This document shows positions 1 to 14,632 of a stretch of 64,000 bases of DNA, in pieces; the stretch's first letter is position 1; each line of letters begins with the position of its first letter. The notes under the pieces are model-generated. The model was not told where the DNA came from, did not search any database, and saw only the letters and a list, made by a program, of their open reading frames with translations. The stretch lies in NCBI RefSeq assembly GCF_030848805.1, contig NC_092365.1:14658486-14722485 (forward strand), read 5' to 3'. The stretch is from Temnothorax longispinosus (lineage: Eukaryota; Arthropoda; Insecta; Hymenoptera; Formicidae). The translations under genes were made by a program, and so were the position numbers.

Positions 1-2841
1 ATATAATCCCTACACAGATTTAAAAAAAACGTCGAATCGAATTACCGAGATTATTTAATTACACGTTAAATAAAATGAGATTTTTACATCGATTGTACGT
101 TTTATTAATTTTATTATATGTGTCAAGCGTACTTGCCAGTCGGAAAGCGTACTTGCTTTCCGTTGAAATCATATATTTCATCTAATAATATATTTATTCA
201 AATAATATATTTATATTATTATAATATAGAGTAATAGTATCGTTATTGAATATTTACATATTTGATTTAATATCGGTACATTTATGTGTGTGTCCAAATT
301 ACTCTTCCAACTACTTATAATATACTCGCTCTAATATATTATTGAGAAAAATAAACTTATACGACTTAAATTGTGATGTACTGCAGTAAGCGGTATGCTT
401 CTGGGACATCTTGTATCCCCTTTTGGCAAATGTATATGCTCCCCGTTCTATTTTCATGACACTATAGCAGGGGGCGTAACGCCAATATAAGACTGCGATT
501 TTGTCGAAGCAGTCGACTTTCTTGGGATTGTATCAAGGTGTTGCAGCAGCTGGCGCCGAGAATGATTTGCGCCTTTGCGCGTAGCGAAGGAGAATAAGAA
601 AGAAAAAAAAATAAAAAGGCGAGAAAGGGTGGGGCGGAGAAGAGAAAAGATTTGCATCGTTTGTATGTACGTTCGAAAGTTTTGCGAATATTTCGCGGCC
701 CTCCTTTCAGTATTTCTGTATGTGTCAAACCGCGACGTGACGTATTTTCATTTTTCTCGGGCGCTCGCACATAAGCGTAACAAGAAATCTTTTCTTTCTC
801 GCGCTCGGGGACCTCGCTCAATCGGCGAGGTTGAGAATCGACGTTCTCCGTATACCACGAATATATAAAAGCGTGCTCTTAGAAATATTGCTCAGGTCGT
901 AAATCAAAGTCTTACGTTTCTTTAACATTAATAAATTAATATTAGGTGAACTTTCTTTTCTTTTAACGGAAATCTTAATTCGAGATCCGTTTATGAAGAT
1001 GCGTAATGTCGAAGATCGAAATCGCGCAATTATAATTGTGAAAGTCGCAATTAACGATTTTCCACGATACTTCCCGTCAATTTCTAATTATCGAGCACGT
1101 ACACGATTTATCTTATTGAAGAGAGTGAACAATAAACGTAATTAATTCGCCTGTTTAATTCCCCCTTATTAACCGCATGGAAAAGGTATCAATCAATATA
1201 GAATAGATTTAATGTGTCGGCTACCCGTTTCAGTCGATGAAATACGAATAGAGAGCGCATACTATTATCCGAACAGGTCCATATTCATGGCGCTAAATGT
1301 GACTATTTGGATTTCAGTCCACGGTAATGTCAACGATAACGTTATACAGATATACGATCATAACAGATAAATAATATTTCGGGACGGGGAACAGGGTACG
1401 TATCCAGTGTGAAATGTGAGTACGGTAGGCTATTGAATTCATGTTTCGCGTTACTTGCCGATACACGTAATAATGTATTCATACCGAGCAGGGCTGGGTA
1501 ATAGCGGACGGCGGAAAGCATCGAACAGTGTCAGTTTCTGACATGGAGCGCCATGGTTCAGCACCTTTCGGTCATCTGTTACTAGCTCGATATGAGCGCG
1601 AAGCATGTGATGCCTATTTTGAAATAGCGTACTTTATCATTTTGGAAATGATCCCAAGTCACGATTCTGTCGCGTCTACGTTGAGATTTACTGCATAAAG
1701 CTTTCGTCGATCAGCTACGCGTAAAGAAGCTAGTTAATTTAAATTAAGAAAGTTAATTCTCAAAAATCTGTTTGACTATCTATTGATAACCGACGTATAG
1801 GCGAGCAGCAAAACTCGATATTCCTGTTATCAAATTTTTACCACGAAAGTATTGATCTAAGATCGCTCAAGGAGTTTGTAACAGAAAGGATACGCGAATA
1901 CATTGGAATATCTCGTAAATCCTTTTTTCGTAAAAGATGGATAATAAAACGTAATAAATATACATCATTTACATTTTCCGTAAAGTACAAAGATATCAAT
2001 ACGTATTCAATGATCAACCTTACCGCGGGCTATATTTTCGGCGCGGCTGAATAACCAATTTCCAAAACCGAATCCAATTCGCAACATCCGCGCTTCGAAT
2101 GGTTTCTGATTTACTGCCGGAACCTCTTCGATTAGCGTGCATTCTGAATATTGATTATGACACGTCGCATTGACAAGCGGAACGAGAAACTCCGCGCGCG
2201 AAGATGTTACGCTGTCACGTCTATGCAACATGTACAGCCAACGAATAATTTCTCTCTTTGTGGGGAAATGATTCTCTACAATTTAATAATAATTTATTGA
2301 TAAAGGAATAATTCTTTTTTTTATGGGGAAAAAATATGCAGATATAACATTCGCAATTAAAAATTTCGGAATGACGTTTCTACAAACCGGGCGCGGGCGT
2401 GACGGCAGTTTCAACGAATTCGATTCCGACAGTTTTCGATGTTTTCGTACAAATTGACTATTACAACTTTAATAAACATGAAACGTAATAGAAATAAATC
2501 GTTTCGATAAACGAAACATATGGCGCACGCAACACTATTAACCACGCGTGGAAAATAAGTATCATCGTACATTACGCGGCGATGAACGATAAAAAATGCT
2601 GATACCAACTAATCAATTTAACGTTGTCGCGCCGCCGTAGTGTCATTATCAAATAATGTGATGTTGACATCAAAATAATGATATTCATTAATTATGTTAG
2701 TTATGCATATTTCAGCGAAATACATTATGAGACCGTAGCTATGTCATCTTCTTAGGTACATAAATGAGAGTAAAAAACGTAACTACTCGCAAAGTTACTC
2801 GGCAGAAGGAACTTGTAAGAAACTTGGCAATTTTTTTATGG
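1..2841. other. Non-coding AT-rich stretch, no gene recognised
   Basis: AT-rich sequence with only short, composition-driven open frames. Frames near 454-868 overlap on both strands and read as low-complexity K/R/E or S/L/F runs from a purine-rich tract, so I do not call them genes. A short hairpin with a duplicated 12-mer lies at 125-162 (listed separately). Confidence 0.5.
125..162. repeat. Short direct repeat plus perfect hairpin
   Basis: The 12-mer AAGCGTACTTGC occurs twice (125-136 and 145-156). The second copy sits in a perfect stem: CGGAAAGC at 141-148 pairs with GCTTTCCG at 155-162 around a 6-base loop. It could be the worn end of a small transposable element. Confidence 0.5.
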
Positions 2842-2853
2842 TGAGAGAAAGAA

Positions 2854-2898
<45 letters not shown>
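2842..2898. repeat. GA microsatellite
   Basis: Nearly pure (GA)n with a few GAAA interruptions, about 55 bases. Simple-sequence repeat in non-coding DNA. Confidence 0.9.
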
Positions 2899-2899
<1 letters not shown>

Positions 2900-5002
2900 T
2901 TTGACGAACGTGTATCACGATGAATATTTTAATATTCGATGTTCAGTATACGACAACGTAAAAATTGTTCCCGTTCAGAGGCAAAATCCGTTCTCAAACT
3001 AAAAATGATTATCCGGCGCGCGGCGTAGTCTTTTTGCTATGCCCAGAAAGAACCAAAGACAGATATATTATCCGGATGAGCCGAAAACATCCTATCCGAC
3101 CACAACGGCGTTCCAGAGGCAGATCATTAACTTTCTCTCAAAAGACGCGACCTAGGTGCAATGAAACGATGAAACTCGTTATCGGCGAACTACTCTCCCG
3201 TTGTAGAAGTCCGAAGGAAAATACGACCTAACGGTCGTTATTCATCCCGGTGCAACGATCAAATATCGATTAAGCGGATCTTCTCCCCCTCCCCCCCTTA
3301 TTTTAGTCGAGATTTGCCTCTCAGCTGTAATTGGTTATGCGTGAACATGATCTAACGATGCGTAAAATAGGGCATAACGAGTATTAAATAAGCCTGCATC
3401 CGTGCGTATCCCGTTACTATTTTAACGTCTAGTAATTAGCGAACTTCGCACATCTTCCTATTTACTTTGTATCTTCTTACACTTGTGACAAACGAATATC
3501 AGCTTGTTAAAAAATGATGAAGTTACAAAAACGTCATTTATCGTCAAATTCAATTCTTTAAAACTGTTACAAAAAAAAATATATTTTTTTTTTGTTTAAA
3601 TGTCAGAGTATGAAAAATGTTATCTATCAATTTGCCAGATCAAATTCGTCGCGACTGCGACGAGTGATGTGTTCGTTCTTTGAAACAAATAGAGAAGCGG
3701 TATTATTTGTCAATTAACTAATGTCGAGTCTTCGTGACGTAAATTCACCCGCGAATGATATATTGGTTTTCTTTTGAAACAAAAGTGATGGGGAGCGCAG
3801 AGATATTTGTTAATTTGTTGATGGGCAATTCTCCGTCGCGTATAATAGTAATATCGGTTTTTGGAATTATTTCGGTCTCTCCCGGCGCTTATGCTCCGCC
3901 ATAATCCCTGCGGATGATACTCGACCTACGAAAACACGTCACTTTACGTGACTTTAGGATGCATAGGTTTTCGCTATGATAATTATGCGACAACATCAGG
4001 GGCGCGTGACAGTGCGAGCGACCATCCCTGAGTCACCCACCCCACGACTGGCGCTACTTCACTTGTCGCGCTACGCTACGCTCGGACAACCCTCTGCCTC
4101 ATCGGACACGATATAGCCGCGGGCGATTACGTCTAGCCACGTTGACTGCACGACACATACACGTACACGTATACAAGCGTACACCGAGGGCTGGGTTCCT
4201 TCTGCCTTCGGATTAATGCGCATACGTGACAGGGTAATGAGTCACAACGCGCGGGCAATGTTTGCGTCCCTCCCCTTAGAGACTTCGTCAGACACGAATA
4301 TCGAATTTTTAGCAGGAAATCGTGATATCAGCCGAACGTTCCTCTCGTTTTTTTTCTCTGCTCCCTTCCCTCTCTCTCTCTCTCTCTCTCTCCGTCCTTT
4401 TTCGGGCGCGCCGAGTCGCGCGACACGCCTTTGGATTCAGCGAGTCTCAAACGGATAATTACCGTAATTAAGTGAATTAAAGTCATCTCATCTTGCGCTT
4501 CCCGATCTCCCGTATCACGAAAAGTCGAGAGAGGATGAAAATAGCCTGGCGCTCTCGTCTCATCCGCATTTCCTCCTCCCTAGTTTGTTCTCCTCGCCCT
4601 TTCGGCGTATCTCGCCTTTTTCTCCCTCCTTTTTATATCTATGGCACTTTCACATTCAGTGACTCGTGATATTATCGGCATTTAATATATATTTCCATAC
4701 TATACTTTCAGTCAAATTATTTACGCTGAAGTCTGAAGTTATGCATAATATTTCATGTCGCGTGCATCAACAACAATTTCACCGTTACGCGGCAAGGCGC
4801 ACTTTGTGCGCGACGGTAATGAAATATTCTATTTTGCCAGAAGCGGGAATAATCGGAAATCGGTTTCCGTGCCTTCGAAAGGTGATTTGTTTCTGAACGA
4901 GAGTAGTATGCCGCTCTATTGTTGATCAGTTCCGATGAATAATTCCGCGTTGGTATCGCACGTGAACGCGCATACATATATACATATATTTGTATGTGTG
5001 TG

Positions 5003-5007
<5 letters not shown>
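2899..5007. other. Non-coding stretch, no gene recognised
   Basis: Mixed-composition DNA. Short frames (for example 2965-3231 and 4216-4458) have no recognisable domain. A short CT run lies at about 4371-4393. A pyrimidine-rich GC-richer segment at 4000-4640 could be a regulatory island, but nothing specific is visible. Confidence 0.4.

Positions 5008-5065
<58 letters not shown>
5008..5065. repeat. AT microsatellite
   Basis: (TA)n of about 58 bases interrupted once by a G. Frames across it encode only Y/I repeats and are artefacts. Confidence 0.9.
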
Positions 5066-5067
<2 letters not shown>

Positions 5068-5267
5068 GGTCGTACTGTGTAGCTCGATTTAGTTACGAGG
5101 GACCTTATCAGATAGTCAAGTTTGCTGGAACTGACCAGTCGCAACGTGCTCTCACTGAAAACCGAGTTATCGTTAGGACGTTATACCCGGGACGTAAGTT
5201 AGCTCGTACCCTGGTGCACCGAGAGAGAATTAAGTAAATTATATTGCGGCGAACAACGTTGTCCCTC

Positions 5268-5391
<124 letters not shown>

Positions 5392-7946
5392 GTCATACTT
5401 TTTCTCTCTTTTTCTTCATTTTGTCACCGAGCGCAAATAATGAGACGACAATTAGAGGCCGCCGCGTTCTTTTTTCACATCTCACCCGAGAATGGAGGTC
5501 TGCATAGACGCACACGCCTTGACGATTAAACAATTGAAACCAAAGCTTGTTTGCGAGAGAAGTTTAAAGGACGTTTTGAAGAATGCGTCTCTCTCAAACG
5601 CTCGCATTGCCCAGAGAATTACATTAGTGTTTTCTCCCGTCGTGGGAAACAAATGCAATTTTGAACAAATATACTCGTTATATCGTTTAATTGGCTCGTC
5701 GTTGGCGGTACCGTATAATTTCATAAATACACTCGGTCGCAATTTGCAGTGAAATATGTCAGTATCGTTACCGCGGTTAACGGTGATCGCCACGACAGTC
5801 AGCGTATTATTATCGCTATTCGGATAAAACGATAAATGCATTTTGGTGTCCGCTGCCAGTGTTCAACCTTGCTCCAGAAGGGAAACGAAACGAAGGTCGG
5901 TACTAGTTAGCCTTCTCCCGTTCCTTCTTCTCTCCCCTTTCTCTCGCTCGATCATTATTTTTTCAACTCTGTCTGCAGTAGCCTACCCGTTCCCGTCCCC
6001 GTTGCTTTGTTCCGGCCAATCTTCTTGTCGAGAGTCCTTTAGGAATTTTCACAACTACGTGAGACTGAATAACGCGAAATCAAATTGCGTAGGGAAGCGA
6101 AAGAGATAACTGCTTTCTCGAAATTCGCCGTTGTCGTTGTAAGGCGAGGCGAGTAAAGACTCTTGTTGTAATGCGATGCTGCACTGCGCGCGGCGGCGCC
6201 CTCCCTGCCTCCTACGGGAGAATTCAATTAACGTAACAACTCTTTCCTATCACAAAGGAAAATGTGTTTTTCCGGACGTTCTTTGTGTATTTATGAGAGA
6301 AGCCTGAGAGAAATTTGGGATGCGAGAGAAAAAGTTTCCCTGAAACGCTCGGTACCTCCTCGGATATCCCCGATATTACGCAAATGCATAACTTGGTTCC
6401 GCCGACTCTCTTGGAAACCGAAAATAAAATCGTCGTTTGACGTTTATTTGGAATAGTTTCGATGCGGTTTAGCTTACTAAACGATCATCACAGGAAAGAC
6501 GCGCGCCGCCGCGCCGGGCGCTTCTACGAAACTCTCGGAACGCGGTGAGTTCGTTTCCTGCGGTTGTCGTTCGACGTTTCGCAGAAACGTCTGTAGATCC
6601 TTCTACTCTACGACAAAGAAACGCCCGACTCGGTTATTTTCGAGCTAAAGCGCGCGCAGTCTCCAGTGTCTCGGCTTCTACGAGAAAGAAACACGAGGAA
6701 GAGGAGTCGACGCCGAGTCAGCGCCCGAGACAGATGGAAATAATTAGCTTTGCGAGCAAACGTCGTACTTTTGTACGACATTGCCGTTGAAAATATCCGT
6801 ATATAATGATTTTACGCCAAGAATGGAAAATAAAACGAAACGACGGAGGTAAAGTGATCCCTTTTTAAACATGTATTGGATGAATATTTGACGATGATAC
6901 TTGACGAGGGCATTTGACATTTAATATTTACAAGATCCTTGAATTTAGAAAAAGAAAAACCCGACTGCGACCCGTTTGAATATTAATGGAAGTAGAACAG
7001 CCACCGCGCGTAATAATATTGCGATAGCAGACCAGTGTTACGTACGAAACAGTACTGCTCTCACAGTTGTTTACAATAACGGGGTCTAGTAGTAATTTAA
7101 TAGAGGCACAAAGACAAACGGAGAGAAGGAATGGTATACTGAGGTTGCACAACTGCCATGACAATTCGATAACAATCTCGGTCCTGTAGCGTCATATCCG
7201 TGCCTCGAAAACGACATTATGCAATAACGAAAAAAATGTAATTGTCTCCATGTCGACCTCTTTGCAGAGTGATGTGACACCTGACGTTATCGAGCCAACT
7301 TAAAATACAGAATAACATACACAGCTCCGAATTTCGCTTCGTGTCATTTTACGACGTTATCTTTCAGTTTGCAAAATCTGACGATCTCCTTTTAATAGCG
7401 TTCCTTTCGCGGCGCGATTTTTGTGAGGTTCTGTACCGTTGGTGTAACGTTTAGGATAGCGTAGTTGGAGTATGGGACGAGAAAAGGGCGTCATATGGTG
7501 GCAAGTAAGGAGCAGAGACAGAGGGGCCGGTGACGCGGAGGGCAGGGTGCCAGGCGGGGGGAAAACTCACGAAAAAAAGTGAATGGTTGATGCACAGATG
7601 CGACGGATGTGACGATGTTCCCGGCTCGGATGGACTCGAACGGGCGGTATCGTGTATACGTGTCTACATATACACCGGATACACGTGAAACCTAACACGT
7701 ATACACGGAAACGCGTCTGCGGGGCAACGGAGAGACGTAGAAGTTAAAAACGGGCCTGATTGGCGGCGGGAAAACTTTCCGTAGCACCGGATAACCTCGC
7801 CGCATAGAGGGATAGGTCCAGGCGCATAGTGGCTTCGACCCTGAACTTATATCACGCCGCTATTTCAGCATACAAATGTGGAACTTCGGCCGAAGTGCAT
7901 AGCCGGCGGGGACTAGCGCTGTACCTCAAGCAAATCTGTCCGCCGC

Positions 7947-7978
<32 letters not shown>

Positions 7979-9200
7979 CGCGCTTCAAAGCGCGAGACGT
8001 GGTTTCAGATGTATTCGCCGATTTTCCGCCGTTCCGCATCCCCATTTTGATCAGCATACTGTCAAAGGACGACCGCGACCTTAGCGATATATTTCACGTG
8101 TCGCGCATCTCTGGGCAGCGCGATCGCATTTCCACGATCTACTTTTACTTCACCTCTGAGTTATTATCGCTAGCGTATACAGTATCTAACGAAAAGTTAC
8201 CGTTGGCCGGCGCGAACCGCGACGCAGACTGAATATTTCAACCTGCGATGTTCAATTATGATGTCATATTAATACAGTAATTAAACCATATGTACACGCG
8301 CGATACGATGGCTCGTGGAAAAAGCGTCGTATTAATTAACCTGCATGTCTCTCGCGCAAACGTCCGCTGATGGACTTGGCTCCACTCGTAATTCGTTCCG
8401 TGCGACGTTTAATTAATAATCATAGAAAGCGGAGAAAGGACTCGTTAGAGTCTTTTGGAAGAGAAGCACGAAAAAGTATCGCCACGTGATAAGATGATTA
8501 ATCGTCGGGCTATCTCGAGTCACGTGAAAAATGTTCCTAATCCGAGCAAACGTTATCGACAACGTGAAACTTAATTACCCAAATGATAACGTCACTGAGA
8601 TATCATAAAGACGTATACGCTAAAGAACGTAACGGGATTATGATATATAGTTCAGGGATTAGTATCAACAAAATGTATGTATGTTTTTTTTATAATAGAT
8701 TTTATTTTAATTTTTATTAAAATTTTTTAACAATTTTTATACAATAATAACATTTTTACAATATCTTATGTTTGAAAAAGTTAAATATAACAGGAATTGT
8801 CGTGATAAAATGTAAACGATCACCGCGACATTTCATGCATAAAAAGTCACCACAAAACGTTCGGGAAATATAAAATTTAATAACACGATTGCGAATTAAA
8901 TAATGCAGATATTTTATCGTATGATCTACATCTGCATAACAGTTGTTTCACAAATTTATATAAATAATGTGCTGCATACGAAGGTTTTTTTCTCTTTCAG
9001 AGAAAAACAGAGACGGAAATTAATACGTGACTAAAAAGTGTTTAAGAATGAAGAGCTTAAAGAGTTTCAGAATACTTTCGGTGCTATGTAAAAAACTTTT
9101 CTTTCTTTTCCCACGCGTTTCCCAGATGTTTCCTGTAATGCTAATCTTTATGGGAATTATTACAAGTAATTAGCATTTAGATAAAGACATCAAAGGAAAA
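5392..9200. other. Non-coding stretch, no gene recognised
   Basis: No frame with a known domain or a convincing chain of splice sites on either strand. Contains a GA run at about 7949-7978 and a moderately GC-rich patch at 7480-8230. Confidence 0.4.
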
Positions 9201-9420
9201 AGCGATGACTTTATATGCGGTTGTCATTGTATCTTTCCCTTTTTTTACCTGCTCAACTGACCAGGGCCTTGCGGAGGACCGGCATCTCCGGCATCAAAAT
9301 TCTAGCGCCGGTCGTACAGATCTTACTGCCTATCCGGTAATGTCACCGGACTCTCACCGACGGGCAAACGGGCGAACAGACAGCATGAGCCCCTAAGATT
9401 TTGGTAATCCAACACCGTAG

Positions 9421-12400
9421 CAGCTGTATTCTAGCTAGAACAAAGCCTTTCGGGAGAGACAGCGCGTCGTAAAATAGCTTTAAGATCAATAGACGCAAGA
9501 AAGGTAGAATTTCTAATAAATAGTTATAGTATTGGAACTTTAATTAAACTTCGAATAATATATCGAGTTGTTTTAAATTTTGCGAAAGATGTTTTTGTTT
9601 TTAACAATAGAAATTTTGAAATGATCTGTTTTTACGAGAAGTTTCTCTTTTTTATCAATATTTTTTGTCGAAAATGCTTTATTTCTTAGATAAAGAAAAA
9701 CGATCGAATGCATAATGCTATAATGTGATTAAATAACCAATTTTTTTTTAATTCATACTATTTTTGGAGTGTTCTGCAAACGCCAACTTTTTTCTTTCTT
9801 TTCTAGATCTTTTTCTTGTAATTTGATATATCCATTTTTTACTAAGAAAGTGACAGCCTCATTTACATTTCACACGACATTCAACACGACAACGTGAGAT
9901 GTAGTAAGACCTGATTTCGCTTAACCCTTTCAAAACGGTATTTATCTAGAACAGTGGAAACTTTTTGTATTTTTAGTTCTCTTATAAATTAACATTCACT
10001 TTTATACTAAAAAATATGAAAAAATGAAGAGGATAGGTGGTGGTACTTATATGCACCATTAATATTTTTTCATGATACTGATATGAACCATTAGATTTAT
10101 GCAAAAAAAGAAATTAAACAGTTTTTGATTTCTTTTTTTTTTAAACTTTAGTCCTGAATTTAAATTTGATGGTACATATATGTGTACCTGGAGTCTCGGC
10201 AAGATTAAGCGTATTCTACATCTGAAGAGAGATATAAAATATGTAGTCAGAAGTTCGATCTAATGCATCTGAAAAGCTGTTGCAATTATGTTGTTAAATA
10301 TCGCCGCGTCGCGAATTAAAATCCAAAGGTACAGCGAATCCGGAGAGTGGCGTAGAGGATTGAATCGTTAAAGGGAAGCCGAAATCATGCTTTGGTCGTT
10401 AATACGCCTGGCGCATTATCGTTACCGCGCGTTGTGTTCTATGCGCGGTACGACAAGGTGTAAGGGCATGTCGAATGTTGCGACCGAAATTAACACTCCA
10501 CGTAGGAGAACACGCACTCACGAACATTTGCCATAGACACCGATTAGCACTACTCGTGTGCATTCCGCGCAGAGTACACGTGTCCAGCTTTGAACGTCAT
10601 TTCCATTCAATCGAGATCCCATTTCCCATCGGCTCGGCCCCGCCGCCGCACCGTGTCGCTCGTACGGCTTGCCGTTTGCCGCGCTCGCGTCTATCGAGGC
10701 TTCGAAACGAATCTCCGTACGCGACGATGAACCTGATGAAACTATCGCGGACTGGCGCGAAGGATGTCAAATCGTACGGTTTTGACTCTAACTGCGACAC
10801 CGTGCATGATATATCGATGTCAAGCGATGTTACAATCGTGCGCCAAGCGATGCGTGCCGTTTCGAATGACTTTCTTCTTTTTAATCGTCCGTGATATTTT
10901 TACGCGCGCGATACAAACCGTCATGTGTCATTTGGCTTCGATGGCGCGATAACGATCCTTCTGATTGAAGGCATATTATTTTGCGAAATTATGTTCCGCT
11001 GAGAGTAGATCAACGAATTAACTGATATCCGCGTAATATCGCGATGAAACCCGTAAAGTTCGGCCGGTCTACGTTTCCGCGCGTGTACAAAACCCCCTAT
11101 ACTATGTAAACCGGACAGTTCGGACTCGTCAAAAACAATTTCCGTTCCAACTCCGTGCGAAAGTTCCCATTCCGGCTCGCATGTGCGTGACGCGTCCGAA
11201 ATTCCCGCAAGTTCGACGTTTTATGTTAGTCGGACGAAAATCCCATTGGTGCGCCACGATCAATACCACAGGTGGAGGTACGGGCGTCTAGACAGGGTGC
11301 AAGGATCGAGTTTTCGCGGTGACTGTGCAACCCCACGCTTGACACCGTGAGTCAAAGGTCTTTCTCAGCGAATTTATTAGAGGCTCTCACCCTCGCGCGT
11401 AGAAAAAAAAAGGGGAGCTTCGAAGGCGGGAACTGCTGGGTTCCCGCGGTTTCCAATATATCAACGACCGAGCAGAGCTTTTTGACGAATATATTGATAA
11501 TTAGATCATTTTATTTCAACATTTTGAGAGGAGAAAGAAAATATTAAATCTCTAAAAATTTCGTAAAATCTAAAAAAAAGAAGTGACGCTAGGTCGGAGA
11601 GAGGGCTGCCGAAAATAGCGCGGTGTACGTTGCTATTTTCACTATTTTATTTCATTTTCGAAGGAAAAAATGAAATAAAATAGAGAAAATTTGCCGTGCC
11701 ACCGCGAGAGCGGCTCAAAGGGACTTGGTTTTATATCTGCTCTAATGCAGGTTACGAGATTGGAACAGCCCTCTCTCTCCAGGACAGTATCATACGTCCA
11801 GTAAATGCCGTATGTACGTTTATCATGTCCTACCGAAATCCACTGGACTTCTGCTGGACGTCTAGTGCTCGTATGCCTCGAAGCTAACTCGACGTATTTG
11901 ATCCTGTGACTGAATATCACTCGGAGTGCACGATATATGAAACACTGGACCGTATGAATAAAATGAAGCGAACGCCTCCGTGCTATTTATCAAGCTAAAT
12001 TTTTCGAAAAGTATGAATAAAGATGTTAGGACATTTGTGCTTGAAGTTAAAGGATTACGTAAACGATTGCTGAAGCAGGTGCTGCGAATGATATACGGAT
12101 GATCGAGGACGCGAATGTCGGATACTATAATTATATTTATCATGACAGTCGTGATGTGAATGTTATGACTGATTACCGTTGTAATTAAGTAAAATAACCG
12201 TATAGCAATTCAAAGTATTTCTTGCGGCAATATTTTTAATGATTAAAAAAAAAGAACTTTGATTTATTTCCCGTCTATAGAATCATGAAATATCACCGCA
12301 ATCATACGGAGATATACGTTTTACAAGAGACTGTATCCTATTTATGATCCGAATGACCGTAGATATCCCTGTATGCAAATGTATGAACGTATCTCTCGCA

Positions 12401-13933
12401 TTCTAAATTATTCATCTGATCAACAAAGTCAGGATTGCTCTTCCTACACTGATAAACCGAATATTAACACGCCACAGTTGTGCTACCACCTCTGCCATTA
12501 CAATGTTGTCCCTATGCGCGATATCGAAGGGAACAATTTCCCATTGTTCCCGTATTAGACTTATATTAGGCACATTTGTAAGAAAGAATCGTATTACATC
12601 ACTTGACTATATTTCGTATAACCATCACATTTTTATTGTGGATGTTACGTAATTAATGTTAATTAAATAATAAATTATATATGATTTATTACGTCAATAA
12701 TTCTAGTCAATAATAACGTAACATTAATAAATATCCTGGCTTTCGAAGTAGCGATGTAAACTCGTACCAGGTATCGTTATATAAAGATCAAAGATTGCAT
12801 AATAACAGTTACGAGTTGAGTCTTCTCCAAAAGAATGTAATCTAGTTTGGCGATGGGAACACACGCTAAAGCCCACCACACGTCGGTTCATATTCAGGCA
12901 TTTCGAGTTTACTCGAGTTTACTTCGTAGAAACGCGCATCGCGAAATCCCCGATGGTGCGCGGCGTCTGACCATGACGCAACAGTCGCGCCGACTAGTTA
13001 CTTCGGGAAATGTGGTTATCCAGTTGAAGGAGTAACGTAGAAGGTCGCAATTTAGATGCAAATTACAATTTTATCGATAGTTCTATTTTGCCGGGCATTG
13101 CATGGACACACGGGCACACGGCAGGTGCAGTTTAATCCGAGAATTTTTCTATCGTGCGAGACACGTCTCCCCCGATGTTGCTGAGCCAATTGCGCGCTAC
13201 GTGGCGGAGGAACGTTGAAAGAAAAGGATTGGAAGGAAAGGAGGCGAGAAAATACCGTGGTTTTTCCGCTGCGTGATTTATTAACGGAACGGAATAATCG
13301 TACAAAATCAGTTATATGCTTCGTGCATATTTGAGTACAGTTGCGTGACGAGTACAGTTGATATCGCACGGCTGAACCGACTGTTGAACCGAGATTCACA
13401 TTTATACGCGTTCATACATTAGATTGTCGTCTCTCGGATTTTATACAAATAAATCCGCGTCTCAGATGGTAGTCGCGAATCACTTTATATTGCACGAGTA
13501 ATATCCACAAACGGATGTGTCGCCTTGAGGAGAGATCTTCTTACACGAGGGAGAAATAAAGAGATAGTTTTCTAGTTAATCGTAAATCTTGTAATATCAA
13601 AATGAGGGAATATTATAAAAGAGAATATTACGAAGGAAATTAGTTTTACTTCTATATATTTTAAGCTACATTGGATTACATTACGTGTTCTCTTAGAGAC
13701 CTCTCATCCGTTGCTATTCGCTACGGAGTATGATGAAAATTACGATATTGCCAATCAATATTTTAATTAATTTTCGTTAGAACAAATTTCCCGCTTATTT
13801 CCTTTGGCGCGCGCTTCCTCTTTGCGTGCTCGTGTCTTCGCAATTTGGCGAACGTCGAGGAGAAACGACGCGACGCAACATTTTCAGACGCACGTCGATC
13901 TTGTTCGATGGCGAGCGGTCGCTCCTGAAATGA
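9421..13933. other. Non-coding stretch with one unexplained open frame
   Basis: Mostly AT-rich. A 139-codon ATG frame runs at 10475-10894 (plus) without any recognised domain (see findings). A GC-richer patch at 10400-11400 surrounds it. Nothing else can be supported. Confidence 0.35.
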
Positions 13934-14632
13934 CTAGTGGTGACTAGCACCGCGGGGGTGCGGGTAATGTCGGAGGTGAAGGGTCTCAAAGGCTGCTAGA
14001 GGGTGCTGAAGGGCTCCAAAGAGCGCGCGAGGATGTCGAGTGCCGCGGCAGCATTTCTGCTCGAGTATCGAGCGACGAGGGTAAGGAAAAGGGAAAGAAA
14101 GGGAGAAAGAGAGGAAGGGAGATAGAGAAGAGGGCCGTGCAAAGAAAAAGGGAGTGCGAACTTCTGACGATTTCTTCGGAAAAGCACGAGTTTGCGAGAA
14201 GATTAATGAAAAAAACAAAAAATACCCCCCCGAACAATAACTTCGTGGCGCGTTATACGGTAATGGAATCGCGAGCTGACGTAATGAGAAATCCTGCGAA
14301 TTGATCGCCTCATTTCTAATTGTGGCTTCCGAGATTGCTCTGTCGAAACAATCGCGCGGAATCGTATAACGTTGATTGATGTGACTCGCGATTGAAATAT
14401 TGGATTTATTAGTAAAACCCGTTACCGATTTTTGATCTCTCTGCCTCGAGCACACGCAAGCCCCCTTGCTCAGGAAGCAAATCCATATATTTTCGGGTAT
14501 AGACGTGATCGATATATTCTCCCGCAATCTCGAGCTTCTCTCGCGGCGGGCTCGAGTAACGGCGAGAGCTCGACATTTCACCCGAAAAGATTTTAAGAAT
14601 AATATTCTTTTATATATTCTTTCGCGGCACAC